A stretch of 64,000 bases of DNA, from positions 1-64,000 of the forward strand of contig CAWENX010000009.1 in assembly GCA_963810555.1 (NCBI GenBank). Reading direction: 5' to 3'. The notes below the pieces were generated by a model that saw nothing but the letters and a program-made list of their open reading frames with translations, was not told the origin of the DNA and ran no database searches. This document shows, one piece after another, positions 40,308 to 50,873 of the stretch. Made by a program: the position numbers and the translations under genes. The first letter of the stretch is position 1; the number at the start of each line of letters is the position of its first letter. This DNA is from G963677325 sp963810555 (GTDB taxonomy: Bacteria > Bacteroidota > Bacteroidia > Bacteroidales > Prolixibacteraceae).

Positions 40308-42128
40308 ATGAATAAATTGCTTAGACATACAACTGAATTGACCCTGAAGATGGGGTTACTCCTGGCGTTTACGCTGGGAGGAGGAGTTGCGTGGGGGCAG
40401 ACAACAATTTGGAGTGAAGATTTCGAAGGAGAATCAATTGGGGATACACAGGGAGATGGAAGTTATCAAAATGGGTATCCGGATCAAACTCCCGGTAGCT
40501 GGGACTGGTCAGTAGTCAATGGAACTGGAATGAGTGTGGAAGATTGGTCGGGAGATAAACGAATGGGACATAACCCTGGTACATGGAATTCAGCAGTTTT
40601 TGATATATCATCATATTCAAATGTTTCTGTTAAAATGGATCTTTATGAAAGTGGTTCTTTGGAATCATCTGATTATATAAGATGTTATTACAGATTAAAT
40701 GAAAACGGGGCGTTTCAATTGTTTTACGATGCATCCGATGATTTTGGTTCAGCTACTGCTACAATTTCTAATTTAAATGGAAATAAATTGGAGATTAGAG
40801 TCCAAGTTGATAATGATAATAGTGAAGATCATGCTTTTGATGATGTTGTTATTTCAGGAACACCAACTGGCCCAACCCTTTCAGTCAACCCATCCAGCCT
40901 GGATTTTGGTTATGTTGCAAGCGGAAGTACTTCAAATGAGCAAAGCTATGTTTTATTGGGTACATTATTAAGCCCGGCATTGGGTAACATTGCAGTTACT
41001 GCACCTGCCGGTTTTGAAGTATCAAAAACAAGCGGTTCAGGGTTTGCTTCCTCGGTAAATGTACCTTATACCAGCGCTACATTGGGCAATACTACAATTT
41101 ATACACGTTTTTTGCCAACGGGCTCACCGGCTGATTACAGTGCTAATATCAGCAATACCGGTGGCAGTGCTACTCAAAAGGATGTAGCGGTTACGGGAAC
41201 TTCGATTTTGAGTTATTGTTATTCCAATTTCACCAACGTTTCATATGAATTTGTTTCTAATGTAAACTTTGCTGGTATAAATAATAATTCAGTGGGTACT
41301 ACTGGAGGCCCTGTAAACTATACAAATCTTGTCGCACAAGTGGTGCAAGGCAGCACTTATACAATTTCAGTCACAATAGATGCTGATAGTCGAGATTATG
41401 TTTATGGATTTATTGACTGGAACCAAAACGGCACTTTAAATGATGCCGGCGAAGTATATACAATCGCCTCATATACCTCAAGTAAACAGGTCCGCATACT
41501 TTAAACATTACTGTGCCTTCTGGTGCAACTATCGGAGCCGCCAGAATGAGAATAATGGTGGATTATGATAATGCAAATCCAAACCCGTGCCGTAATGCTC
41601 AATACGGTGAAGCTGAAGATTACACGGTTAATATTCAGCCTGCCTGTACAAATCCCACAATAATACAACCGCCATAGACAGAAGTCTGCGAAGGAGCGCC
41701 GGTTACCTTCACGGTCACCGCGGAAGGCGAAGACCTTACCTACCAGTGGCGAAGGGGAACAACAGAAATAGCGACAGGTTCTGCCTACACCATCAGCTCA
41801 GTATCGGCAGACGATGCTGCTACGGATTATAATGTACTGGTTACCAACGGCTGCGGCGCTTCAATCGCATCAAACGATATCACTCTCACCGTCAATGAAA
41901 ATCCTGTCTCAACAATAGATCAAAAAAATATTTCCTGCTTTGGCGGAAATGACGGCGAAATAACCATCAGCGTCGAAGGCGGCGAAGCGCCTTACTCCTA
42001 TTCCATTTCGAAGACAAGGCGAAACACCGGAAAAATCAAATGAAAACAGTTACACCTTTGAAAACCTGGAGGCCGGCGATTACGAGATAAAAGTCATAGA
42101 CAATAACGAATGTGAATCGCAGCAATAA
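40308..42128 (+). CDS. Surface protein 6: MAM/jelly-roll-like and GEVED domains, SprB-like end
   Basis: About 606 residues. Here the signal peptide is at the very start (MNKLLRHTTELTLKMGLLLAFTLGGG-VAWGQ), without the long extension. Domains: a jelly-roll-like carbohydrate-binding region (WSEDFEGESIGDTQGDGSY to DHAFDDVVISG), an Ig-like/choice-of-anchor region (PSSLDFGYVASGSTSNEQSY), and a GEVED domain (YGFIDWNQNGTLNDAGEVY to AEDYTVNIQP). Then the Ig-like and SprB-like tail shared with protein 5. A frame change near 41490, an in-frame TAG at 41676-41678 just before TEVCEGAPV, and another frame change near 42008 interrupt it. Confidence 0.65.
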
Positions 42129-42155
42129 ACAGTCAACGAAAAAGATCAGAAATAA

Positions 42156-44093
42156 ATGAAAAGAACTGCTTCGACATACAACTGACTGAACCCTTAAAAT
42201 GGGGCTGATCCTGGCATTCACGCTGGGAGGTGGGAATGTTGTGTGGGGGCAGACGAACATTTGAGCGAGAATTTTACCTATACTAATGTACTACTACTGG
42301 ACAAGGTAGCCCTTCAATAGCTACTTGGACTGCAGATGGAACTGTCGGTGGTTATGGAGTTTCAGTCAATCTAACCTACTCTTGGTATTTTTACCACATC
42401 GCCTAATTCCGATAGAACAACATGGCAAATTAATTCCACTGATCCAATTGAAATCAGTGGTTACACAAACGTTTCTATTTCCATTAATATTTCAGATCCG
42501 GCGGGTAACCTCCGCTCATCTGATTATATAAGGATTGAATATAATGTAGATGGAGGTGGTTGGAATACATTTGCGACAAATGGATATATAACTAATGATT
42601 TTAATCCATCAATTGCTTCTCAAACCGGGCTTTCAGGAATTCATTATGATTAAGAATTACAATGTTTTGTGCAGCAAGTGAAAGATATATAATGTTGATA
42701 ATATTGTAGTAACCGGAACACCCTGCTCAGGGCCAACGATCACCTGTCCTGCAGATGTTTCAGCGTTCGTTAATCCGGTAACAGGATTGTTTGCTGCATA
42801 CCCTTTTAACGAAACAAACGGAACTACTGTTGCCCACGATGTGATCGGAGGCAAGGACGGGACGTTTGTCAACGGTCCTACATTAAATACCGGGAAGTAC
42901 GGCAATGCTGTTTATCTTGACGGCACGAATGATTTCGTGAGCCTCCCGACAGGCATAGTTAGTTCTCTGTCAGGCAATTATTCAATATCCACATGGGTTT
43001 ACCTTAATAATCAAACTGATTACTGGTCAAGAATTTTTGATTTTGGAACCGGGACTACTAATTATATGTTTCTAACCCCGAGAAATCAAGCTAACGGTTT
43101 AATCAGGTTTGCTATCAAAACAACTACAGGCAGCGAACAAACTATTGATGGAACTGATGTTCTACCCGCAGCAGGATGGCACCATGTCGTAATTACGAAC
43201 CGGTAATACCGGCACTCTTTATGTCGACGGTGCAAGCGTAGGAACTAACACTTCGATGACTTTTCATCCATCGTCTCTTGGGAACACTAATCAAAATTAT
43301 ATCGGAGATTCTCAATTTACCAATGACCCTTCACTTGACGGACACGTTGATGAATTCAGAATTTACAATATTGCTTTAACAGGCCCACAGGTTGCAGCAT
43401 TATATGCAGCATCAGCCTGCGCCATGTCGGCCGATTACGGAACAGGATTGGGAAGCTCCGGTTATTAACGGAGGGTGTGGAACAGTGACAGTAACAAATG
43501 ACGCTGTTTACCCGCTTTCACCTGGAGACCACACAATAACATGGACTGCTTCGGACGCACTTTCCAATTCAAATTCCTGTGAACAGACTGTAACGGTTGT
43601 TTCATCGTCCGAAGTTACCTTTACCGGAAGCCTTACTGACCAGTGTATTGACAATACCTCCTACACATTAACGGGGGGATCGCCTGCAGGCGGAACTTAC
43701 AGCGGACCCGGCGTTACGGGAACCAATTTTGATGCTTCAACGGCAGGCATCGGAACGAAAACGATAAATTATACTTATACATTTAATTACGCGGATGGAA
43801 CATCCTGCCAAAGCGCGGTTACAAATACCATAAAAGTAAATCCGCTTCCCACGTTTAATTCGTCTGCCAACAGCGATATCTCCTGTTTCGGCGGATCAGA
43901 CGGAAAAATAAATGTTCATATAACAAGTGCGGATACAAATCCCTATACTTTTTCAACAAATAACGGGGATGATTATACCCGGGCCTTTACGGGAGATTAT
44001 CCCGACTTCGTACTTACCGGCTTACTGCCGGCAGGTACCTATAAAATAAGAGTTAAAGACAGCAATCAATGTCAATCAACTATAAATCCTTAA
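42156..44093 (+). CDS. Surface protein 7: LamG inside an HYR domain, SprB-like end; frameshifted
   Basis: About 645 residues. The first bases resemble the start of protein 6 (MGLILAFTLGGG...WGQT) but are frame-shifted. After a jelly-roll-like region (IEISGYTNVSISINISDPAG) comes an HYR start (PTITCPADVSAF). A complete LamG/concanavalin-like domain follows (LFAAYPFNETNGTTVAHDVI to DGHVDEFRIYNIALTGPQV, about 42790-43410). The HYR end resumes (APVINGGCGTVTVTNDAVYP to NSCEQTVTVV). A short beta domain (GGSPAGGTYSGPGV) and a terminal SprB-like repeat (SDISCFGGSDGKINVHI to IRVKDSNQCQSTINP) finish it. Frame changes near 42195, 42260-42400, 42650, 43200 and 43455. Confidence 0.65.
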
Positions 44094-44123
44094 CCATAAA
44101 TAAACTAACAAAATATTTTCAAA

Positions 44124-47100
44124 GTGATGGAATCAAATCCTGAAAACAAAGAAACAAAGACTATGAAAACACATAGAATTTCAACAACAGAAATGATGGA
44201 TAACAGCAATGCTGTTAACACGGTTTCCATCGCTGAACAGACGCGACGTGCCGCGTCTCTGCCCGTAAATCACGACACGGAAAATCAAAAAACAAATCAT
44301 ATGAAAACTGTATCCTTGCCTTCTGCAGCCAACGGACTTGATATAGCCCGCGGTCAGAACCTTAACGGAGCCGCCCCGGCAGGCGCTCACCTGACAAACA
44401 GCCTTATGCTGAAAAAAGTCAAACAGACTCTAATGTTCCTGACATTGTTCCTCGCCATGTTGGCAGGATCCGCCTTGCAGGGACAAGGGCAGACAGTGAT
44501 CCTACATCAGCCGGATCCCTACCGTTAGCAGTGCCACGGTCACCGCACCGATCTCTTGTTACCAGGGAACCGGAACCGTTACAATTGTTGCGGCCGGAGG
44601 AACTCTGCCATATAGTTATACTTTTAATGGTGAGACCAATTCTACCGGGGTACTTTACAGATGTAAACGCCGGGACAGATTTGGCCTTCAGCGTTGATGA
44701 TGCACATAACTGTGGACCTGTCACAGGATCGATAGATGTCACACAGCCTTCACAACTTGTTTGACCAGCGCTGACGTGACCTCACCGATCACCTGTTACG
44801 GTGGAACCGGAACAGTTACTATTATTGCTACCGGAGGAACTGGCCAGATCAGTTATACATTCAATGGTGAAACCAACACCACAGGAATTTTTTCAGGTGT
44901 TTTAGCCGGACCAGGACAGGCATTCAGTATCACAGATGACAATAGCTGCGGCCCGATCACAGGATCAGTTAATGTAACACAGCCTGAAATTCTTTCAGCT
45001 TCTGTAGCTTCAACCAATATAACCTGCAACGCTTCAAACGATGGAATCCGATTACCATCACCAGCCCGTCAGGCGGTTCAGGTACTTATGAATACAGCAT
45101 AGGCGGTGGCTGGATGACAACCGGTTCCATTCTCCGGCCTTGCGCCAAACACATATAATGTGCAGATAAGGGATGCAGCACAAACCGTGTGTGTGATCAC
45201 ACTTAATGGCGCTTTGCAGATTACCCAGCCTTCTGCTCTTTCTGCAGATGTGATCATGACGCAGCCTACCTGCTACGGCACATGATGGAACTATTACCTT
45301 CACAAACCTAACAGGTGGTTACGGTACATACGAATACAGGATAGAAGGAGAACCATGGCAGAGCAGCGGTTCATTCACCGGTATTTTCCCGGAAACCCGT
45401 GAAGTACAGATTCGTGATGCAGCTCATCCATCCTGTATAGTCAGTCCTGGCTTCAAGACATTAACATATCCTGTCGTGCTTTCAGCAACAGTAGCTAGCA
45501 CTAATGTAAGCTGTAACGGTGCGGGTGACGGAACTATTTCCATCAACAATCCGTCAGGCGGCTATGGAACATATGAATACAGCATTAACGGCGGAACAAA
45601 CTGGCAACTCGCCGGTTCATTCTCCGGCCTTACGCCAAACACCTACAATGTGCTGATAAGGGATGCGGCACATACCGGTTGCGTAATCACACTGAATTCA
45701 GCTTTGGTTATCACCCAGCCGGATATGGTAAATGCTCCATCAGGGAATGCATCACAAACATTTTGTTCAGGAGATTCACCTACAGTAGTCAATCTTATCG
45801 GCAACAGGAACCGGCATTCAGTGGTATGCCGCTTCAACAGGAGGTTCAGCCCTTGATCCTTCAACACCTTTGGTAAACGGCACACATTATTTTGCCAGCC
45901 AGACGGTTGACGGATGCGAGAGTGTGGACAGGCTGGACGTCACCGCAACAGTCAATCCAACCCCCGGCGCCCCGTCAGCCGCTGCCTCGCAATTTTTCTG
46001 CGAGGGTTCTACTGTTGTCAATCTGGCTGCAACAGGCACCGGTATTAAATGGTATAATTCATTGTCAGGTGGAACCGAGTATGAAACCACCGATGTACTG
46101 GCTAATGGACTCTTATCATGCCAGCCAGACAGTGAACGGATGCGAAAGTTCGGCAAGGGCAACTGTCGTGGTCACCATCAATCCGGCACCGATTGTCATT
46201 AAACCGGATGACCAGGCCGTATGCCTTGGCGGCAAGGTTGCTGGCATTACCTTCAGCGGAACTGGCGTAACTTATTACAGCTGGGTAAACAGTGAAACTG
46301 GAATCGGATCTGGACGCAAGCGGAAGTGACAATATCAGCCCCTTCACAGCGACAAACAATACTGGTCGTTCCGCTCACAGCAACAATAACCGTAACCCCT
46401 CATTACTATAATGAAATTGACTGTGCCGGAACACCGAAGATCTTCACCATCACAGTGAACCCGACACCTTCTATAAATCTTACACAGGGTGTATTACGGC
46501 GATGTCTGTTCGGGAGTATCAACCCAGATAACCCTTCCGTCAACTGATGTATACGGAAATAGCATCGGCCATTATGATATAAATACGCCTGATGGTAACT
46601 CATCACTTTAGCGCACCAACCTTAACTTCAAGGTCCTGTGGAATAACCGGATCAGCAGTATGTAACTTGACGATGAAGGTAATGGGATATTATACCGTAT
46701 ATTTAATTACTCCCTATACAGTGGGGGACATGTGCGGGAACAACAGATCCTATTGAATTTTAATATTTGTAAATCCCTGCCTGAAGCCCCGACGGCCGGT
46801 GGTCGACATTACCTATGACGGTCATACCTCACTTCCCGGCGGCCAAGCTCCGGCAGGTTCCCATGTGGTATGGTACGATGAACACAGGCGGAAATATAAT
46901 TCCTCCGACCAATCTTCCTTCGATAACAAATGTGGCCGAAAACCGCAACCACTGTTTACGCTGCCTCGGCAGACAATGCCACCGGATGTGAAAGCGCAAC
47001 ACGCACCCCGGTGACCCTGAATATAATCAAAGCTGCATACGGATAACGCCTGTACCGCTGTCAAAAGCCTACGGCGCTCCAATTCCTGCATTTGATATCC

Positions 47101-47142
47101 AATCCTATAACGGATGGTACGCGCTGGATGGTATAGGCATGA
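44124..47142 (+). CDS. Giant adhesin, N-terminal part: extension, signal, SprB repeats; frameshifted
   Basis: GTG at 44124 or ATG at 44127. A pre-signal extension of about 90 residues includes MKTVSLPS (compare MKTATLPS in protein 1) and a dispersed hairpin inside the coding sequence at 44239-44258. The signal is LMFLTLFLAMLAGSALQGQ. Then about five SprB-like repeats (ISCYQGTGTVTIVAAGG; ITCYGGTGTVTIIATGG; ITCNASNDG; PTCYGTHDGTITFTNLTGG; VSCNGAGDGTISINNPSGG), and Ig-like units with SQTVDGCES / SQTVNGCES. A first MBG-like domain begins near 47050 (ITPVPLSKAYGAPIPAFDIQ). At least fifteen frame changes; 46450-47140 is the most damaged. Confidence 0.55.
44239..44258. repeat. Dispersed short hairpin inside coding sequence
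   Basis: AGACGCGACGTGCCGCGTCT, same family as 12510-12529, here translated as part of the pre-signal extension (QTRRAASL). Confidence 0.65.
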
Positions 47143-49500
47143 TTGACAACACCCCCGATGATCGGCGTAGACGCAACCGCCGACTCTCCGGCCGGAGAAT
47201 ATGACTTTATCATAACAGGCGGAACATGGAATGACAATCCTTCCAATTATAAATTCTGTATTGGTCAGGATGTTAATCAGAGGGATCTTAAATTCACAAT
47301 AACGCCGTTACCTCTTAAAATTATTGCAAACGACCAATCAAAATGCTACGAAGAAAAATTGAGTTTGAACGGAACAGAGTTTACCACCGATCCTGCACTT
47401 ATTAATCCTTTTGATATAACAAGTGTAACCCTCTCCAGCGACGGCTTAGGCACCACAGCTGCAGCCGGAAATTATGATATTGTTCCGTCCGATCCTCAGG
47501 GAAGTGGCGTTAATAATTATGCTCCGATAACCTATCAAAACGGAACATTAATAGTCAATTCTCTGCCGGAATGCTCAATTTCAGGTCCGGATGGTCCGGT
47601 TTGTCCTTCTTCAACAGGCAATACTTATTCAGCGCCTGCCGGAATGACCACTTATGCATGGTCTATTTCCGGAAACGGAACCATTGATGGAAGCGTTTCA
47701 GACCAGAACGTTTCAGTAACAGCCGGAACTTCTTGTAATACAGCATACACCATTTCGCTGAATGTCACCGATGGTAAAGGATGCCATTCAACATGCAGTA
47801 AAGATGTAAATGTTGCATCTGACCCGACAATTAATTTTAACTGCGCTGATGATCAGACTGAAGCATCATGTCAGACTCAGGCAGCTATAGATGCTAAATT
47901 TGTTTCATGGCTTGCTTCAACAACTGCCAACGGCGGATGTAATGGTGTATTAACTACCGATCCTGTTTCACCAACAGCGCCATCAGCCTGCGGAGGCAGC
48001 ACAACGGTTACATGGACTTATAAGAGTGACTGCTATGAAGATCAGATCTGCACTAAAACGTTTACAGTGACCGCTGCTCCTACTGTGTTAGTCACCGGCC
48101 CGGATGATCTCACTGTCAACGCTTGTGATTATGCTAACCAGAATGCTTTAGACGCAGCATTTTCAGCATGGAAAGGTGACTTCAAAGTTTCAGGAGGTTG
48201 TACCGCAACACTACCTGACCTTAGCTCATACATCCCTCCTATCTTATGCGATGGAGGAGAAGTTACCATTTCATTTACCATTTCTGACCAATGCGAATCA
48301 AAGAGTATCGGCAAGACATTTATTGTCAATAAACCAGCTGACTTTTCTATGCCTGACAATGAAGGCTCAACTGTCGCTTGTGTAGCCGACGCTGTGGCTC
48401 CTGCTTTACCAGAGGTTAAAGACAACTGCGGTAATATCCTTACCCCGGCTGATCCGGTAATCAGCCAGGCACCTGCCTGCAACGGTGATATGACATATAC
48501 CTATACCTACACCGATTGTGCTAATCATACACACGACTGGGTTTACACTTATACCATCGCTCGTCTTGACTTCACGATGCCTGACAATGACGGCTCAACC
48601 GTCGCTTGTGTAGCTGACGCTGTGGCTCCTGCTTTACCAGAGGTTAAAGACAACTGCGGTAATATCCTTACCCCGGCTGATCCGGTAATCAGCCAGGCAC
48701 CTGCATGCAACGGTGATATGACATATACCTATACCTACACCGATTGTGCTAATCATACACACGACTGGGTTTACACTTATACCATCGCTCGTCTTGACTT
48801 CACGATGCCTGACAATGACGGCTCAACCGTCGCTTGTGTAGCTGACGCTGTGGCTCCTGCTTTACCAGAGGTTAAAGACAACTGCGGTAATATCCTTACC
48901 CCGGCTGATCCGGTAATCAGCGAAGCACCTGCATGCAACGGTGATATGACATATACCTATACCTACACCGATTGTGCTAATCATACACACGACTGGGTAT
49001 ATACCTATACCATCGAACGTGCTGACTTCAATATGCCTGTCGATGAAGGCTCAACTGTCGCCACCGTGGCTGACGCCGTAGCGCCGATATTACCGACAGT
49101 TACTGACAACTGCGGTAACACGCTAACACCTACTGGTCCGGTTATCAGCCAGGCACCTGCCTGCAACGGCGTTATGACATATACCTATACCTACACCGAT
49201 TGTATTGGTAATACGCACGATTGGGTATACACATACACAATCGAACGTGCTGACTTCACGATGCCTGACAATGACGGCTCAACAGTCGCTTGTGTAGCCG
49301 ATGCAGTGACTCCGACATTACCGACGGTTACTGATAACTCCGGTAACACGCTTACACCTGCAGGTCCGGTTATCAGCCAGGCACCTGCCTGCAACGGTGA
49401 TATGACATATACCTATACTTACACCGATCGTATCGGCCATACCCACGATCGGATATATACCTACACAATCGAACGTGCTCAATTTTCCTTACATGCCTGA
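47143..49500 (+). CDS. Giant adhesin, segment 2: MBG, PKD-like, 76-residue repeats
   Basis: Open for 785 codons. It completes one MBG-like domain (VDATADSPAGEYDFIITGG) and contains a second (LPLKIIANDQSKCYEEKLS to APITYQNGTLIVNS). A PKD-like domain (YAWSISGNGTIDGSVSDQNV) and two HYR-like CxxxxAIDAKF-type domains (ASCQTQAAIDAKFVSWL; NACDYANQNALDAAFSAW) follow. The 76-residue repeat block begins at 48349. The frame is lost at about 49486 by a four-base difference from the other copies. Confidence 0.8.
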   Translation: MTTPPMIGVDATADSPAGEYDFIITGGTWNDNPSNYKFCIGQDVNQRDLKFTITPLPLKIIANDQSKCYEEKLSLNGTEFTTDPALINPFDITSVTLSSDGLGTTAAAGNYDIVPSDPQGSGVNNYAPITYQNGTLIVNSLPECSISGPDGPVCPSSTGNTYSAPAGMTTYAWSISGNGTIDGSVSDQNVSVTAGTSCNTAYTISLNVTDGKGCHSTCSKDVNVASDPTINFNCADDQTEASCQTQAAIDAKFVSWLASTTANGGCNGVLTTDPVSPTAPSACGGSTTVTWTYKSDCYEDQICTKTFTVTAAPTVLVTGPDDLTVNACDYANQNALDAAFSAWKGDFKVSGGCTATLPDLSSYIPPILCDGGEVTISFTISDQCESKSIGKTFIVNKPADFSMPDNEGSTVACVADAVAPALPEVKDNCGNILTPADPVISQAPACNGDMTYTYTYTDCANHTHDWVYTYTIARLDFTMPDNDGSTVACVADAVAPALPEVKDNCGNILTPADPVISQAPACNGDMTYTYTYTDCANHTHDWVYTYTIARLDFTMPDNDGSTVACVADAVAPALPEVKDNCGNILTPADPVISEAPACNGDMTYTYTYTDCANHTHDWVYTYTIERADFNMPVDEGSTVATVADAVAPILPTVTDNCGNTLTPTGPVISQAPACNGVMTYTYTYTDCIGNTHDWVYTYTIERADFTMPDNDGSTVACVADAVTPTLPTVTDNSGNTLTPAGPVISQAPACNGDMTYTYTYTDRIGHTHDRIYTYTIERAQFSLHA

Positions 49501-50862
49501 CAATGAAGGCTCAACTGTCGCTTGTGTAGCTGACGCTGTGGCTCCTTCTTTACCAGAGGTTAATGACAACTGCGGTAATATCCTTACCCCGGCTGATCCG
49601 GTAATCAGCCAGGCACCTGCCTGCAACGGTGATATGACATATACCTATACCTACACCGATTGTATCGGTCATACCCACGATTGGGTTTACACTTACACAA
49701 TCGAACGTGCTGACTTCAACATGCCTGACAATGACGGCTCAACTGTCGCTTGTGTAGCTGACGCTGTGGCTCCTGCTTTACCGGTGGTTAAAGACAACTG
49801 CGGTAATATCCTTACCCCGGCTGATCCGGTAATCAGCCAGGCACCTGCACTGCAACGGTGATATGACATATACCTATACCTACACCGATTGTGCTAATCA
49901 TACACACGACTGGGTATACACTTATACCATCGCTCGTGTTGACTTCAGGATGCCCGGCAATGACGGCTCAACCGTCACTTGTGTAGCTGACGCTGTGGCT
50001 CCTGCTTTACCAGAGGTTAAAGACAACTGCGGTAATATCCTTACCCCGGCTGATCCGGTAATCAGCGAAGCACCTGCATGCAACGGTGATATGACATATA
50101 CCTATACCTACACCGATTGTGCTAATCATACACACGACTGGGTATATACCTATACCATCGAACGTGCTGACTTCAATATGCCTGTCGATGAAGGCTCAAC
50201 TGTCGCCACCGTGGCTGACGCCGTAGCGCCGATATTACCGACAGTTACTGACAACTGCGGTAACACGCTAACACCTACTGGTCCGGTTATCAGTACCGCC
50301 CCCGCCTGCAACGGCGTTATGACATATACCTATACCTACACCGATTGTATCGGTAATACGCACGATTGGGTATACACATACACAATCGAACGTGCTGACT
50401 TCACGATGCCTGACAATGACGGCTCAACAGTCGCTTGTGTAGCTGATGCAGTGACTCCGACATTACCGACGGTTACTGACAACTCCGGTAACACACTCAC
50501 ACCTGCAGGTCCGGTTATCAGTCAAGCACCTTCTTGCAACGGCGTTATGACATATACCTATACCTACACCGATTGTATCGGCCATACCCACGATTGGGTT
50601 TACACCTACACAATCGAACGTGCTGACTTCAACATGCCTGACAATGACGGCTCAACTGTCGCTTGTGTAGCCGACGCTGTGGCTCCTGCTTTACCGGAGG
50701 TTAAAGACAACTGCGGTAATATCCTTACCCCGGCTGATCCGGTAATCAGTACCGCACCTGCCTGCAACGGTGATATGACATACACCTATACCTACACTGA
50801 TTGTGCTAATCAATACACATCGACTGGGTATACACCTATACCATCGAACGTGGTAATACACC
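48349..50862 (+). repeat. Eleven 228-bp (76-residue) coding repeats
   Basis: Units begin with ATGCCTG-type codons at 48349, 48577, 48805, 49033, 49261, 49493, 49721, 49950, 50178, 50406 and 50634. Spacing is 228 except for the two places with inserted bases. Units 3-5 and 8-10 have the same order of variants (SEAP, then MPVDEGSTVATV, then TPTLPTVTDNSG), so there is a five-unit higher-order period. Confidence 0.92.
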
Positions 50863-50873
50863 ACCATCAATAA
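49475..50873 (+). CDS. Giant adhesin, segment 3: rest of the 76-residue repeats
   Basis: Two open frames (to 49861, then 49863-50873) joined across one extra A in GCACCTGCACTGC near 49850; ten sister copies lack it. Only repeats of the type MPDNDGSTVACVADAVAPAL are present, each with CGNILTPADPVIS, PACNGDMTYTYTYTDC and HDWVYTYTIER. Two extra bases near 50812-50822 end the frame. Confidence 0.75.

Noticed and set aside
28891..47142. Programmed frameshifting as the explanation for the many frame changes
   Set aside because: Changes occur at many unrelated places without slippery heptamers followed by structures, and repeat copies show random single extra bases.
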